Assembly: GCF_001522585.2 (NCBI RefSeq)
Contig: NZ_CP013372.1
Location: forward strand, 2,542,001 to 2,606,000
Length of the DNA: 64,000 nucleotides
Direction: 5' to 3'
From: Burkholderia sp. NRF60-BP8
GTDB lineage: Bacteria; Pseudomonadota; Gammaproteobacteria; Burkholderiales; Burkholderiaceae
This document shows, piece by piece, positions 43,702 to 52,660 of this stretch. The translations under genes and the position numbers were made by a program. The notes under the pieces were generated by a model. It ran no database searches. It saw nothing but the letters and a program-made list of their open reading frames with translations, and had not been told where the DNA came from. Within the stretch, counting starts at the first letter, position 1. Each line of letters starts with the position of its first letter.

Positions 43702-44817
43702 TCAGCCGAGCCGGTACACCCTCGTAGCCGTGCCGCGGAACAGCGCGTCGCGCTCGTCCGCGCCGGCCTGCGCGGTCAGTCGCTTGAACGCGTTCCAGCC
43801 GTTCACGAACGCATACGATCCCTTGTCGACCGGGAAATTGCTCTCGAACATGCAGCGCCCGGGGCCGAATGCGTCGATACAGGTCATCATCCACGGCTTC
43901 CACGCGTCGGCGAGCTGCGCCGACGACGGCGGCTTCGCGCCTTTCTCGAAATCGAACCCGTTGATGCGCATTCCGAGGCCGCCGACCTTCACGTACACGT
44001 TCGGCAATTGCGCGAGCGTGCGCATCGACGTCGACCAGCGCGCGAACACCTCCGGCCGCTTGTCCGCATAGCTGCCGATCCGCACGACACCGCCGCAATG
44101 ATTGACGACGATCCGCGTGTCCGGGTTCGCTTTCGCGAGATCGAACAATTCGGGTAACTGAGGGAAAAACAGCCATGCGTCGTACGACAGCCCGAGCGGC
44201 GCGAGCTGCGCGACGCCGGCCCGGTACGCGGGATCGAGCAGCAGCCCGCGCGGCACTGCCGACAACGGATTGGCGAGCGTCGGATCGGCATCCCACGTGC
44301 TCAGGTGCCGCACGCCGCGAAACCGCCCGCGCCCGACTTCTACATGCGCTTCCAGCACGTCGCGCACGCGTTCGCCGAGCCGCAGGTCCGCATGGCCGAC
44401 GATGCCTTTCGCGACGGCCACGGGGCCGTGCTGCAGCGGCTCGGTCACGCCGGCGACATAGGCCGTCTCGCCTATCGGCTTCAGTTCCGCCGGGCCTGAA
44501 TCGCGATAGCGCGTCTGCGCCTGCATGTAGACGGACGCCTGGATGTTGTGGCCCGAGCGTGCGTCCTGCAGATAGTCGTCGAGCATGTAGATCCAGCCCG
44601 GCCGTTCGTAGAAGTGATGATGCGCGTCGACGATCGGCAGGTCGGGCTCGAGCGCGGGTTCGAGCGCCGACGCGAGCCAGTCGGGACGGACCGCGAGGTA
44701 GTTGCTGTGCGTCATGCGGGGAGCTCCGTCGTGGGCCGGCGTGTCGGCGAACGCGGGCAGCGCGAGCGATGCGGCGGTCGCACCGATCAACCGGCGCCGT
44801 TTGATCGAAAAGGTCAT
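43702..44817 (-). CDS. Exported amidohydrolase-family (metal-dependent) hydrolase
   Basis: A 371-residue TIM-barrel hydrolase of the amidohydrolase-2 type (lactonase/decarboxylase relatives). The N-terminus KRRRLIGATAASLALPAFA is a Tat-like signal. Metal-site features are PIVDAHHHFYERPG (HxH), GRGRFRGVRHLSTWD, IVVNHCGG and the C-terminal CMFESNFPVDKGSYAF (Asp). It starts one base after the stop of the MFS gene, so it is the last gene of the catabolic operon. A lactone or ester precursor of the transported acid is a plausible substrate, but this is inference. Confidence 0.85.
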   Translation of the reverse strand: MTFSIKRRRLIGATAASLALPAFADTPAHDGAPRMTHSNYLAVRPDWLASALEPALEPDLPIVDAHHHFYERPGWIYMLDDYLQDARSGHNIQASVYMQAQTRYRDSGPAELKPIGETAYVAGVTEPLQHGPVAVAKGIVGHADLRLGERVRDVLEAHVEVGRGRFRGVRHLSTWDADPTLANPLSAVPRGLLLDPAYRAGVAQLAPLGLSYDAWLFFPQLPELFDLAKANPDTRIVVNHCGGVVRIGSYADKRPEVFARWSTSMRTLAQLPNVYVKVGGLGMRINGFDFEKGAKPPSSAQLADAWKPWMMTCIDAFGPGRCMFESNFPVDKGSYAFVNGWNAFKRLTAQAGADERDALFRGTATRVYRLG

Positions 44818-44818
44818 G

Positions 44819-46126
44819 TCATTCGCTCCGGTCGAACGCGTACAGCGACAGCGTGAGCAGTGTCGTGATCGCCAGGACGATCGCGAGGCCGAGCATCCCG
44901 GCCGTGAACGTGCCGAAGCCGTCCTTCAGGTAGCCGACGAGATAGGGGCCCGCGAAGCCGCCGAGCGCGCCGATCGAATTGATCAGCGCCAGCCCGCCGG
45001 CCGCGGCCTGGCCGGACAGGAAGCGCGACGGCAGCGTGTAGAAGATCGTGCGGCCGGCAATCGTGCCGATCAGCGCGAGCGTGATGCCGACGAGCGCCGG
45101 CCCGAGGGTCAGGAAATGCGTCGACACGCCGAGCGCCACCGCGCCGATGAGCAAGCCGATCGCCAGGTTCGCGACCGGACCGCCGCGACGGTCCACCCGC
45201 TTCGCCCACCACAGCAGCGCGACCGTTGCGAAGAAGTAAGGCACCGCGGACAGCCAGCCGGTCTGCATCGTCGACATCCCGTGTGCCTTCAGCATTTGCG
45301 GCAACCAGATGCCGATTCCGTACGAGCCCATCGTGAAGCCGAACGAAATCAGCGCGAGCACGTACACGCGCACGTCGCGCAGCGCGACGCCGAAGCGCTT
45401 CTTGCGGCCGGCCGCCGCGCCGTCGCGCTCGAACGCACGCTGCAGCGCGGCACGCTCGTCGTCCGACAGCCACGCGGCATTCGCCGGCGAATCGGACAGC
45501 AGCTTCAGCACGAGGAAGCCGAGCGCGCACGCGGGCAGCCCTTCGACGATGAACATCCATTTCCAGCCGGCGAGTCCGAGCGTGCCGTCGAGCTGCAACA
45601 GCCACGTCGACAGCGGGCCACCGATCAGCGACGACAGCGGCGTCGACACGGTGAACCACGCGAGCACGCGCGTGCGGTAGCTCGCGGGAAACCACACGGC
45701 GAGGAAGAAGATCACGCCGGGAAAGAATCCGGCTTCGCCGATGCCGAGCAGCAGCCGGATCGCGTAAAAACTCGTCGGCCCCGTCGCGAGCGCGGTCGCG
45801 GCCGCCATCAGCCCCCACGTGATCATGATCCGGGCGAGCCAGCGGCGCGCACCGAAGCGGTACAGCGCGAGATTGCTCGGCACTTCGAACACGCAGTAGC
45901 CGGCAAACATGATCCCGGCGCCCCAGCCGAACTGCGTGGCGGTCAGCCCGAGATCGCGATTCATCGTCAGCGCCGCGAAGCCCACGCTCGTGCGGTCCAG
46001 ATAGTTGAAGAAATACGCGAGCGCGAGCAGCGGGATGAAGCGCCACGCGGCCTTGCGCACCGCGCGTTGCTCGATCGACGCGTCGGCCTCGCGATCGGCG
46101 GCCAGCGCCGGGGAAGCGGATGTCAT
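44819..46126 (-). CDS. MFS transporter, anion:cation symporter (ACS) family
   Basis: A 435-residue inner-membrane importer of organic anions with 12 helices. ACS markers are FIPLLALAYFFNYLDRTSVG, GIGEAGFFPGVIFFLAVWFP, then PLSSLIGGPLSTWLL. The central cytoplasmic loop (RKKRFGVALRDVRVYVLA) is typical. Known relatives carry carboxylates such as tartrate, phthalate or 4-hydroxyphenylacetate. It lies downstream of CoA-transferase and lyase genes (83-base gap), suggesting uptake of their substrate. Confidence 0.9.
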   Translation of the reverse strand: MTSASPALAADREADASIEQRAVRKAAWRFIPLLALAYFFNYLDRTSVGFAALTMNRDLGLTATQFGWGAGIMFAGYCVFEVPSNLALYRFGARRWLARIMITWGLMAAATALATGPTSFYAIRLLLGIGEAGFFPGVIFFLAVWFPASYRTRVLAWFTVSTPLSSLIGGPLSTWLLQLDGTLGLAGWKWMFIVEGLPACALGFLVLKLLSDSPANAAWLSDDERAALQRAFERDGAAAGRKKRFGVALRDVRVYVLALISFGFTMGSYGIGIWLPQMLKAHGMSTMQTGWLSAVPYFFATVALLWWAKRVDRRGGPVANLAIGLLIGAVALGVSTHFLTLGPALVGITLALIGTIAGRTIFYTLPSRFLSGQAAAGGLALINSIGALGGFAGPYLVGYLKDGFGTFTAGMLGLAIVLAITTLLTLSLYAFDRSE

Positions 46127-46209
46127 GGTTGTCTCCGTGGATGCGGCGCTCCTCCCCCGCGCGGCGCGCGGCCGGGACGCCTTTGTTCGTTCGATGAATC
46201 GCGGCTGCG

Positions 46210-47502
46210 CTATGCGCTCGCCACTTCGTTCGCCGAAGGTGCGCCGCCCGGCCCGTCGCCGTGCGCGGCGACGTCCGTGCCGGTCGGCCCCGCGACGACG
46301 CCCGCATCGATCAGCGCACGCGCGTCGTCGGGCGTGTAGCCGAGCTCGCCGAGCAGCGCGCACGTGTCCTGGCCGAGCGCGGGCGGCGCCGAGCGCAGCC
46401 GCAGGCGCTCGCCTCCCAGCGTCAGCGGCAGCAGCGCGGTGCGCGTGTCGACCGGCTGCCCGGCGCTGCTCGCGTCGGCCGGCAGCGTCACGGCTTCGAG
46501 GCCGCCCGTGGCGAGCAGATGCGGATCGTCGAACAGGTCCTGCGGCTTCGTGATCGGCGCGTACGGCAGGCCCGTCGATTCGAAGATCGCGCCGATCTCC
46601 GCGGCCGAGTACGGCGCAAGCCGCGAACGCAGCTCGGGCAGCAGCCAGTCGCGCGCCTGCACGCGCAGGTTGTTGGTCGCGAGGCGCGGATCGTCCTTCA
46701 GCGCGGCCAGGCCGAACGCATCGCAGAACAGCGCCCACTGCGTGTCCGACACGACCGCGAGAAAAATCTGTTCGTCATCCTTGACGGAGAACACGTCGTA
46801 GACGGCCCACGCGGAAATCCGGCTCGGCATCGGCGACGCGGCCTGCCCGGTCACCGCGAACTGCATCATGTGCTGCGCGACGAGGAACACGTTGTTCTCG
46901 AACAGCGAACTCTGCACCTGCTGGCCGCGGCCGGTGCGCTCGCGCTGCGCGAGCGCGGCCATCGCGCCGATCGCGCCGAACATGCCTCCCATGATGTCGT
47001 TCACGCTCGCGCCCGCGCGCAGCGGCCGCCCTTCCGGGCCCGTCATGTAGGCGAGGCCGCCCATCATCTGCACGACCTCGTCGAGCGCGGTGCGATGCTC
47101 GTACGGCCCCGGCAGGAAACCCTTGTGCGACACGTACACGAGGCGCGGATTCAGCGACTCCAGCGCCGGATAGCCGAGACCGAGCCGGTCCATCGTGCCG
47201 CTCTTGAAGTTCTCGCTGAAGACGTCCGCGGTCGCGACGAGCCGCCGCACGATCTCCAGCCCGCGCGGATCCTTCACGTCGACCGCGAGGCTCTTCTTGT
47301 TGCGGTTGAACATCCCGAAGAAGCCCGCGCCGGAACCCCGCAGCGCCCGCGTGCCGTCGCCCGCGATCGGCTCGATCTTGATCACTTCCGCGCCGAGATC
47401 CGCGAGCAGCATGCCGCACGTCGGGCCCATCACCATGTGCGTCATCTCGATCACGCGCACGCCCGCGTACGGCAGCGCGGCGGCCGGTTGCCGATCGTTC
47501 AT
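46210..47502 (-). CDS. Class III (CaiB/BaiF) CoA-transferase
   Basis: A 430-residue family III CoA-transferase that moves CoA between carboxylates. It has the N-terminal PYAGVRVIEMTHMVMGPTCG, LGAEVIKIEPIAGDGTRAL, FNRNKKSLAVDVKDPRG and the catalytic Asp region GASVNDIMGGMFGAIGA, with the long C-terminal Rossmann return. Relatives include succinyl-CoA:glutarate/HMG transferase (SUGCT), itaconate and formyl transferases. The ATG overlaps the lyase stop by four bases, so the two enzymes probably work in sequence. Confidence 0.9.
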   Translation of the reverse strand: MNDRQPAAALPYAGVRVIEMTHMVMGPTCGMLLADLGAEVIKIEPIAGDGTRALRGSGAGFFGMFNRNKKSLAVDVKDPRGLEIVRRLVATADVFSENFKSGTMDRLGLGYPALESLNPRLVYVSHKGFLPGPYEHRTALDEVVQMMGGLAYMTGPEGRPLRAGASVNDIMGGMFGAIGAMAALAQRERTGRGQQVQSSLFENNVFLVAQHMMQFAVTGQAASPMPSRISAWAVYDVFSVKDDEQIFLAVVSDTQWALFCDAFGLAALKDDPRLATNNLRVQARDWLLPELRSRLAPYSAAEIGAIFESTGLPYAPITKPQDLFDDPHLLATGGLEAVTLPADASSAGQPVDTRTALLPLTLGGERLRLRSAPPALGQDTCALLGELGYTPDDARALIDAGVVAGPTGTDVAAHGDGPGGAPSANEVASA

Positions 47503-48485
47503 CGTGCGACTCCCGCCACGCAACCTTCCGGTTGCACGGCCGATGGCGCGCGGCCGTCCGCATAGCGAAAGCCCTTCGGCAACCCCGCGTCGGGCACGTG
47601 GCCGTACAGCGCGTCGGACGGCAGCGCCGCATGCAGGATCGCGCGCGCGGCGAGCAGCGCGTCGACGTCGATGCCCGTGTCGTATCCCATCGCCTCGAGC
47701 AGGAACACGAGATCCTCGGTGACGATGTTGCCGGTGGCGCCCGGCGCATACGGGCAGCCGCCCAAGCCGCCCTGGCTCGCGTCGATGGTCGTCACGCCCG
47801 CGTCGAGCGCCGCGACGACGTTCGCGAGCCCCTGCCCGCGCGTGTTGTGGAAATGCGCGCCGCCGGCCTTGTCGCCGACTTCGCGCCGCAGCCGCGTGAA
47901 CAGCCGGCGCACCTGCGCGGGATTCGCGTAACCGCTGGTGTCGGACAGGCCGATCTCGTCGACCCCGCATTCGGCCATCGCGACGGCCATCGCGATCGTC
48001 TCGTCGTCGGAGACCGCTCCGGCCATCGTGCAACCGAACGCAACCGACACGCCCGCCTCGATCTGCACCGACGGAAACCGCGCGTCGCGCAGCGCGACGA
48101 TCGCGCGCACCTCGTCGATCATCTGCGCGGGCGTCTTGCGGATGTTCGCGAGCGAGTGCGCTTCGGTCACCGATACCGGCAACGTCAGCTTGTGGACGCC
48201 CGCGTCGAACGCGCTTTCGGCACCGCGCAGGTTCGGCGCGAGCGCGGCGACGTGCAAACCGGGAATTGCGAGCGCGTGCGCCACGACTTCGCGTACGTCG
48301 GCCATTTGCGGCAACAGCGTGGCCGGCACGAACGACCCGACCTCGATCTCGCGCAGGCCGGCCGCGGCCAGCGCGGTGATCCAGTGCAGCTTGGCAGCCG
48401 TCGGCATCACGGTCTTGATACTCTGCAGCCCGTCGCGCGGCCCGACCTCGCTGACCAGCACCGCCGGATTTTTGGAAACCTTCAT
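47499..48485 (-). CDS. HMG-CoA lyase-family enzyme
   Basis: A 328-residue DRE-TIM metallolyase. It has VSEVGPRDGLQSIKTVMP (metal/catalytic Arg-Asp), IEVGSFVPATLLPQMAD, AHFHNTRGQGLANVVAALDA (HxH metal ligands) and the HMGL signature GLGGCPYAPGATGN with the active-site Cys. It would cleave 3-hydroxy-3-methylglutaryl-CoA to acetoacetate and acetyl-CoA, or a closely related 3-hydroxyacyl-CoA. It is the first gene of the operon and begins 14 bases from a pair of GTTCT-N7-AGAAC operators. Confidence 0.9.
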   Translation of the reverse strand: MKVSKNPAVLVSEVGPRDGLQSIKTVMPTAAKLHWITALAAAGLREIEVGSFVPATLLPQMADVREVVAHALAIPGLHVAALAPNLRGAESAFDAGVHKLTLPVSVTEAHSLANIRKTPAQMIDEVRAIVALRDARFPSVQIEAGVSVAFGCTMAGAVSDDETIAMAVAMAECGVDEIGLSDTSGYANPAQVRRLFTRLRREVGDKAGGAHFHNTRGQGLANVVAALDAGVTTIDASQGGLGGCPYAPGATGNIVTEDLVFLLEAMGYDTGIDVDALLAARAILHAALPSDALYGHVPDAGLPKGFRYADGRAPSAVQPEGCVAGVAR

Positions 48486-48498
48486 TCGACGCCTCATC

Positions 48499-48535
48499 GT
48501 TCTACCTGAAAGAACATAGTTCTGTTTGATAGAAC
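48499..48535. promoter_or_regulatory. Two adjacent IclR-type operators before the lyase operon
   Basis: GTTCTACCTGAAAGAAC (48499-48515) and GTTCTGTTTGATAGAAC (48519-48535) share the form GTTCT-N7-AGAAC. They start 20 bases apart, about two helical turns. They abut the operon leader, which fits repression or activation by the divergent IclR protein. Confidence 0.75.
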
Positions 48536-48602
48536 TTTAAGTGTGTGTCGAACGGGCGATAAGCGGGGTATACCCGTGAAATCGCGTTTTTTTGGAACTT
48601 GT

Positions 48603-48619
48603 GTTCTGCCAGATGGAAC
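48603..48619. promoter_or_regulatory. Third IclR-type operator near iclR-like gene
   Basis: GTTCTGCCAGATGGAAC matches the GTTCT-N7-AGAAC form with one mismatch. It begins 84 bases from the nearest upstream copy and lies 38 bases before the regulator start, a good place for autoregulation. Confidence 0.7.
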
Positions 48620-48657
48620 GATATAGTCCGCCGACCATCATTCGAAGGAAGCAGGCC

Positions 48658-49476
48658 GTGTCCAGGAATCCAGCAGATCACGCTCGCGACCCAGCCGATC
48701 CGGCGACGGAAGAAGCGTCCAGCGGCGTCGCCGTGCTCGACCGCGCGTTCGCGATCCTCCGTGCGTTCGGCCCGACCGACGACCAGCTGTCGCTCGCCGA
48801 ACTGTCGCGCCGCACCGGGCTGTACAAGAGCACGATCCTGCGCCTTCTCGTCGCGCTCGAGCATGGCGGCTTCATGCGCAAGCTCGACGACGGCCAGTAC
48901 GCGATCGGGCACGAACCGTTGCGGCTCGCCGCGCTGTACCAGCGCTCGTTCCGCGTCGGTCCGGTGGTCGAGCCGCTACTCGAGACGCTGAGCCGCGAAC
49001 TCGGGGAAACGGCATCGTTCTATGTGCGCCAGGGCGACGTGCGCTCCGTGCTCTATCGCGTCGAGCCCGCGCGGGCGGTGCGCGTATCGATCCGCGTCGG
49101 CGAGGAGTTTCCGGTCGGCCAGGGCGCATCGGGGAAGGTGCTGCTGGCCTTCACCGACACGCAGGACGCCCGCTGGAACGACGTGCGCGAACAGCTGTGG
49201 GCCGCGTCGTACGGCGAGCGCGACCCGGAGACGGCATCGGCGTCCGTGCCCGTGTTCGGCGCGGCCGGCGAATGCGTCGGCGCGCTGACGGTGTCGGGCC
49301 CGAAGTCGCGGCTCGCCGCCGCGCCGGCGATGACGGCGGCGCTCGCGATGCTGCTGCCGCTCGCGCAGAAGGCGACCGTCGCACTCGGCGGCGCGGGCGC
49401 GCGCTACGACGCGCCCGCCGTGCGCGACAGTCTCGCGCGGCTCGCATCGTCGGCGGACGCCGCCGCCCGGTCGTAG
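48658..49476 (+). CDS. IclR-family transcriptional regulator
   Basis: A 272-residue IclR regulator. The N-terminal winged helix is VAVLDRAFAILRAFGPTDDQ, then LSLAELSRRTGLYKSTILRL with the recognition helix. The effector domain has LETLSRELGETASFYVRQGD, then VRVSIRVGEEFPVGQGASGK and a C-terminal GALTVSGPKSRL. I chose GTG at 48658 with AAGGAA 7 bases upstream; an ATG at 48613 would overlap the third operator and has no ribosome site. It diverges from the lyase/CoA-transferase operon and probably senses its substrate. Confidence 0.88.
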   Translation: MSRNPADHARDPADPATEEASSGVAVLDRAFAILRAFGPTDDQLSLAELSRRTGLYKSTILRLLVALEHGGFMRKLDDGQYAIGHEPLRLAALYQRSFRVGPVVEPLLETLSRELGETASFYVRQGDVRSVLYRVEPARAVRVSIRVGEEFPVGQGASGKVLLAFTDTQDARWNDVREQLWAASYGERDPETASASVPVFGAAGECVGALTVSGPKSRLAAAPAMTAALAMLLPLAQKATVALGGAGARYDAPAVRDSLARLASSADAAARS

Positions 49477-49619
49477 GGAGCCGGTTGCATCGGCACGCGA
49501 CACGGCAGCGCGAAAGGCAGCCGCATGCGACACTGGCCGCCGATGCACGCAGCGCGCCGTTCGCAGGCAACGCACCGCGCGTGCAACCGTCAACCGGACC
49601 CGCACGAGGAGACACCGCG

Positions 49620-50258
49620 ATGAACGCCGCGCGCACCGCCACCTGGTATTTCGATTTCGTTTCGCCGTTCGCCTACCTGCAACAGGAACGGTTCGACCGG
49701 TTGCCGCCCGCCGCCGCGTTCGAGCCGCGGCCGATCGTGCTCGGTGCGCTGCTCGCGCACTGGGGCCAGAAAGCGCCGGCGGAAATCGCGGCCAAACGCG
49801 TGTTCACCTATCGGCATGCGCAATATCGCGCGGACAAGCTCGGCATTGCGTTCCGGATGCCGCCCGCGCATCCGTTCAATCCGATCAGGCCGCTGCGCCT
49901 CGCGATCGCGATGGGCAGCTCGCCGGACGCGATCCGGCGGATCTTCCGGCATATCTGGCGCGACGGCCAGGACGTGTCGACGCCGGCAGGCTTCGCCGCG
50001 CTGTGCGAAGCGGTCGGCTTTCCGGAAGGCGTGACGGCTGTCGAGGCCCAGCCGGTCAAGGACGCGTTGCGCGCGAACACGGATCGCGCGATCGCCGACG
50101 GCGTGTTCGGCGTGCCGACCTTCGCACTCGACGGCGACCTGTTCTGGGGCGAGGACGCGACCGACATGTTCGTCGACTGCGCGACGTCGCGCGCGTGGCT
50201 CGATTCGCCCGAAGTCCGCCGCATCAGCGCGCTGCCCGAAGGGATCCGGCGCGGCTGA
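49620..50258 (+). CDS. DsbA-family 2-hydroxychromene-2-carboxylate isomerase-like protein
   Basis: A 212-residue thioredoxin-fold protein of the kappa-GST/HCCA isomerase group: WYFDFVSPFAYLQQERFDRL at the N-terminus (SPFAY in place of CxxC, with the catalytic Ser), LGALLAHWGQKAPAEIAAK, and DGVFGVPTFALDGDLFWGED carrying the cis-Pro GVPTF loop. These enzymes use glutathione to isomerise aromatic-degradation intermediates. It is cytosolic and glutathione-dependent by family. GAGGAG precedes the ATG. It is a single gene, convergent with a LysR gene. Confidence 0.88.
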   Translation: MNAARTATWYFDFVSPFAYLQQERFDRLPPAAAFEPRPIVLGALLAHWGQKAPAEIAAKRVFTYRHAQYRADKLGIAFRMPPAHPFNPIRPLRLAIAMGSSPDAIRRIFRHIWRDGQDVSTPAGFAALCEAVGFPEGVTAVEAQPVKDALRANTDRAIADGVFGVPTFALDGDLFWGEDATDMFVDCATSRAWLDSPEVRRISALPEGIRRG

Positions 50259-50285
50259 CGGCGCCCCCCGCCGACGTCGCCCGCT

Positions 50286-51269
50286 TCAGCCGTCGCGCCC
50301 TTCGACGAGCGCCGGCACGGCCTCGCGCATCATCGCCGCGAACCGCACGAGCCGCGACGGGTAGAACTGCGCATGCGGATAAGTCAGGTAGACGGGCAGC
50401 GGCGCGGCCTGCCATTCGGGCGCGAGGTGCACGAGATCGCCGCGCGCGAGATCGTCGGCCAGCATCCATGACGATCCGACACATGCGCCGACGCCCAGCA
50501 GCGCCGCGCTGCGCAGCGCATACAGGTTCGCGGTCGTGATGCGCGGGCGGATCGCGATGCGCCGCGTGTCGCCGGTCGCTGCATGCGTGAGCGCGAGCTC
50601 GGTACGGTAATACGTGCGCAACGCGAGCCACGGCAGCGCGGCGAGCGCGTCCGGATCGGCCGGCACGTCGGCGCCGTTCAGTATGGACGGCGCGGCGACC
50701 ACGAAGCGCGGCACCTTCGTCAGCCGGATCGCGACCACGCCCGGATCGGTCGGCTCGCCGACCTGGATCGCGCAATCGATGCCGCTGCCGACGAAATCGC
50801 GCACCTCGTCCTGCAGCAGCCACTCGACCGACACGCGCGGATAGTCGCGCAGGAACTGCGCGAGCGGCGCGACGAAACGCTGCTGCCCGAACGCGTGCGG
50901 CACCGCGACGCGCAGCAGCCCGTCCGGCTCCTCCTGCGCCCCGCGCAAATCGGCCTCGAACGCCGCCCAGCTCGCCAGCAGTTCCTTCGCCCGCTTGAAG
51001 CAACGCTCGCCGTCGACGGTCAGCCGCATCGTATGGGTCGTGCGTTGCAGCAGCCGCATGCCGAGCGAATTCTCCAGCGCCTGCAACCGCCGGCTGACGG
51101 TCGGCTGCGTCGTATGCAACTGCACGGCGGCCGCCGACAGGCTGCCGGCCTCGACTATGCGCACGAAGGTTTCCATCAGCTCGAAACGATAGCCGGCGCC
51201 GTCCACCGGCACCGTCTGAATGCGCCGAGACCCGCCAGCAGCGGGAGAGGAAGAGGATTTTTCGGTCAT
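50286..51269 (-). CDS. LysR-family transcriptional regulator
   Basis: A 327-residue LysR regulator with an unusually long N-terminal lead of about 25 residues before the winged helix (YRFELMETFVRIVEAGSLSA, then AAVQLHTTQPTVSRRLQALE). The effector domain has GLLRVAVPHAFGQQRFVAPL and RFVVAAPSILNG. It diverges from an MFS drug/solute exporter, which it probably controls. The effector is unknown. Confidence 0.9.
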   Translation of the reverse strand: MTEKSSSSPAAGGSRRIQTVPVDGAGYRFELMETFVRIVEAGSLSAAAVQLHTTQPTVSRRLQALENSLGMRLLQRTTHTMRLTVDGERCFKRAKELLASWAAFEADLRGAQEEPDGLLRVAVPHAFGQQRFVAPLAQFLRDYPRVSVEWLLQDEVRDFVGSGIDCAIQVGEPTDPGVVAIRLTKVPRFVVAAPSILNGADVPADPDALAALPWLALRTYYRTELALTHAATGDTRRIAIRPRITTANLYALRSAALLGVGACVGSSWMLADDLARGDLVHLAPEWQAAPLPVYLTYPHAQFYPSRLVRFAAMMREAVPALVEGRDG

Positions 51270-51370
51270 GCATGCAGCGTATAACAAATCTGCGCCAGCC
51301 GGTACTACCGTCGCCGGCCGCGTACCGCCACACTCGCGTCCATTCCATTCTTCAATCGAGGATGTACGCG

Positions 51371-52603
51371 ATGTCCACCCCGACCCGTCTCGACACCACG
51401 CCCCGCGTGGCGCATGCCCCGGCCCATCCGGCCGCCCATTCGATGCCCGATCGCCGGCTCGTGCTGCTGCTCGCAGCGGCCGCCGGCCTCGGCGTCGCCC
51501 CGCTCTACTACGCACAGCCGATGCTCGGCGCGCTCGCGCCCGATCTCGGCGCATCGGCGCGAGCGATCGGCTTCGTACCGACGCTCACGCAGCTCGGCTA
51601 TGCGCTCGGCATTCTGCTGCTCGCGCCGCTCGGCGACCGCTTCGACCGGCGCCGCGTGATCGTGACCAAGGCCGCCGCGCTGGTCGTCGCGCTGCTGCTG
51701 GCCGCCGTCGCGCCGTCGCTCGGGCTGCTGCTCGCGGCGAGCTTCGCGATCGGCCTCGCCGCGACGATGGCGCAGGACGTCGTGCCGGCCGCCGCGACGC
51801 TCGCACACGACGCGCATCGCGGCCGCATCGTCGGTACGGTGATGACGGGGCTGCTGCTCGGCATCCTGCTGTCGCGCGTGGTGGCCGGATTCGTCGCCGA
51901 GACGGCCGGATGGCGCGCGATGTTCGCGCTCGCGGCCGTCAGCGTCGCCGCGATCGGCGCGGTGGCCGCACGCGGGCTGCCGCGCTTCGAGCCGACCACG
52001 CGGCTGCCGTATCGCGCGCTGATCGGCTCGCTCGGCGCACTGTGGCGCGCCCATCCGGCACTGCGCCGCGCCGCCCTCGCGCAGGGGCTGCTGGCCGTCG
52101 GTTTCAGCGCGTTCTGGTCGACGCTCGCTGTGATGCTGCACGGCGCGCCGTTTCACCTCGGCAGCGCGGCCGCCGGCGCCTTCGGCCTCGCGGGCGCCGC
52201 GGGCGCGCTGGCCGCCCCGATCGCCGGGCGCCTCGCCGATCACCACGGCCCCGAGCGCGTCACGCGGATCGGTATCGGCATCGCGACGGTGTCGTTCGCG
52301 TCGATGGCCGCTGCGCCGCTGATGTCGCCGCATGCGCAGCTCGTCCTGCTCGCGCTCGCGACGATCGGCTTCGATCTCGGCGTGCAGGCCACGCTGATCG
52401 CGCACCAGGCGATCGTCTACCGGATCGATCCCGCATCGCGCAGCCGCCTCAACGCGGTGCTGTTCGTCGGCATGTTCATCGGGATGGCAGCCGGCGCCGC
52501 GATCGGCAGTTCGTTGCTCGCGCAACTGGGCTGGAACGCGGTGACCGCGCTGGCCGTCGCGACATCGCTGGCCGCGCTCGCCGTGCGGGTGTGGCGCAAC
52601 TGA
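51371..52603 (+). CDS. MFS transporter (DHA1-like)
   Basis: A 410-residue 12-helix transporter with LAPLGDRFDRRRVIVTKAAA as the MFS signature loop and RLADHHGPERVTRIG as its second-half equivalent. It lacks a large periplasmic domain. The ATG at 51371 has GAGGA 8 bases upstream; an ATG three codons earlier abuts the ribosome site. It diverges from a LysR gene (101 bases) and ends at an intrinsic terminator. It is probably an exporter; substrate unknown. Confidence 0.88.
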   Translation: MSTPTRLDTTPRVAHAPAHPAAHSMPDRRLVLLLAAAAGLGVAPLYYAQPMLGALAPDLGASARAIGFVPTLTQLGYALGILLLAPLGDRFDRRRVIVTKAAALVVALLLAAVAPSLGLLLAASFAIGLAATMAQDVVPAAATLAHDAHRGRIVGTVMTGLLLGILLSRVVAGFVAETAGWRAMFALAAVSVAAIGAVAARGLPRFEPTTRLPYRALIGSLGALWRAHPALRRAALAQGLLAVGFSAFWSTLAVMLHGAPFHLGSAAAGAFGLAGAAGALAAPIAGRLADHHGPERVTRIGIGIATVSFASMAAAPLMSPHAQLVLLALATIGFDLGVQATLIAHQAIVYRIDPASRSRLNAVLFVGMFIGMAAGAAIGSSLLAQLGWNAVTALAVATSLAALAVRVWRN

Positions 52604-52625
52604 AGCCGGGCATCGCGTCAGGCCG

Positions 52626-52660
52626 GCGGGCAAGCCCACGCGGTTTGCCCGCTTTTTTTT
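52626..52660 (+). terminator. Intrinsic terminator after MFS gene
   Basis: A GCGGGCAA/TTGCCCGC stem with an 11-base loop is followed by eight T residues. Confidence 0.85.

Noticed and set aside
44702..46339. 545-codon plus-strand frame opposite the MFS transporter
   Set aside because: The Arg/Gln/His-rich translation is typical of antisense frames in high-GC DNA.
46210..48485. Itaconate degradation (ict/ich/ccl) as the role of the CoA-transferase/lyase pair
   Set aside because: No itaconyl-CoA hydratase is present and the lyase is of the HMGL type rather than the CitE type. It is kept only as an alternative.
48592..48657. Upstream extension of the IclR-type regulator to TTG 48592 or ATG 48613
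   Set aside because: Both lack a ribosome site and lie within or across the third operator. GTG at 48658 has AAGGAA at good spacing.
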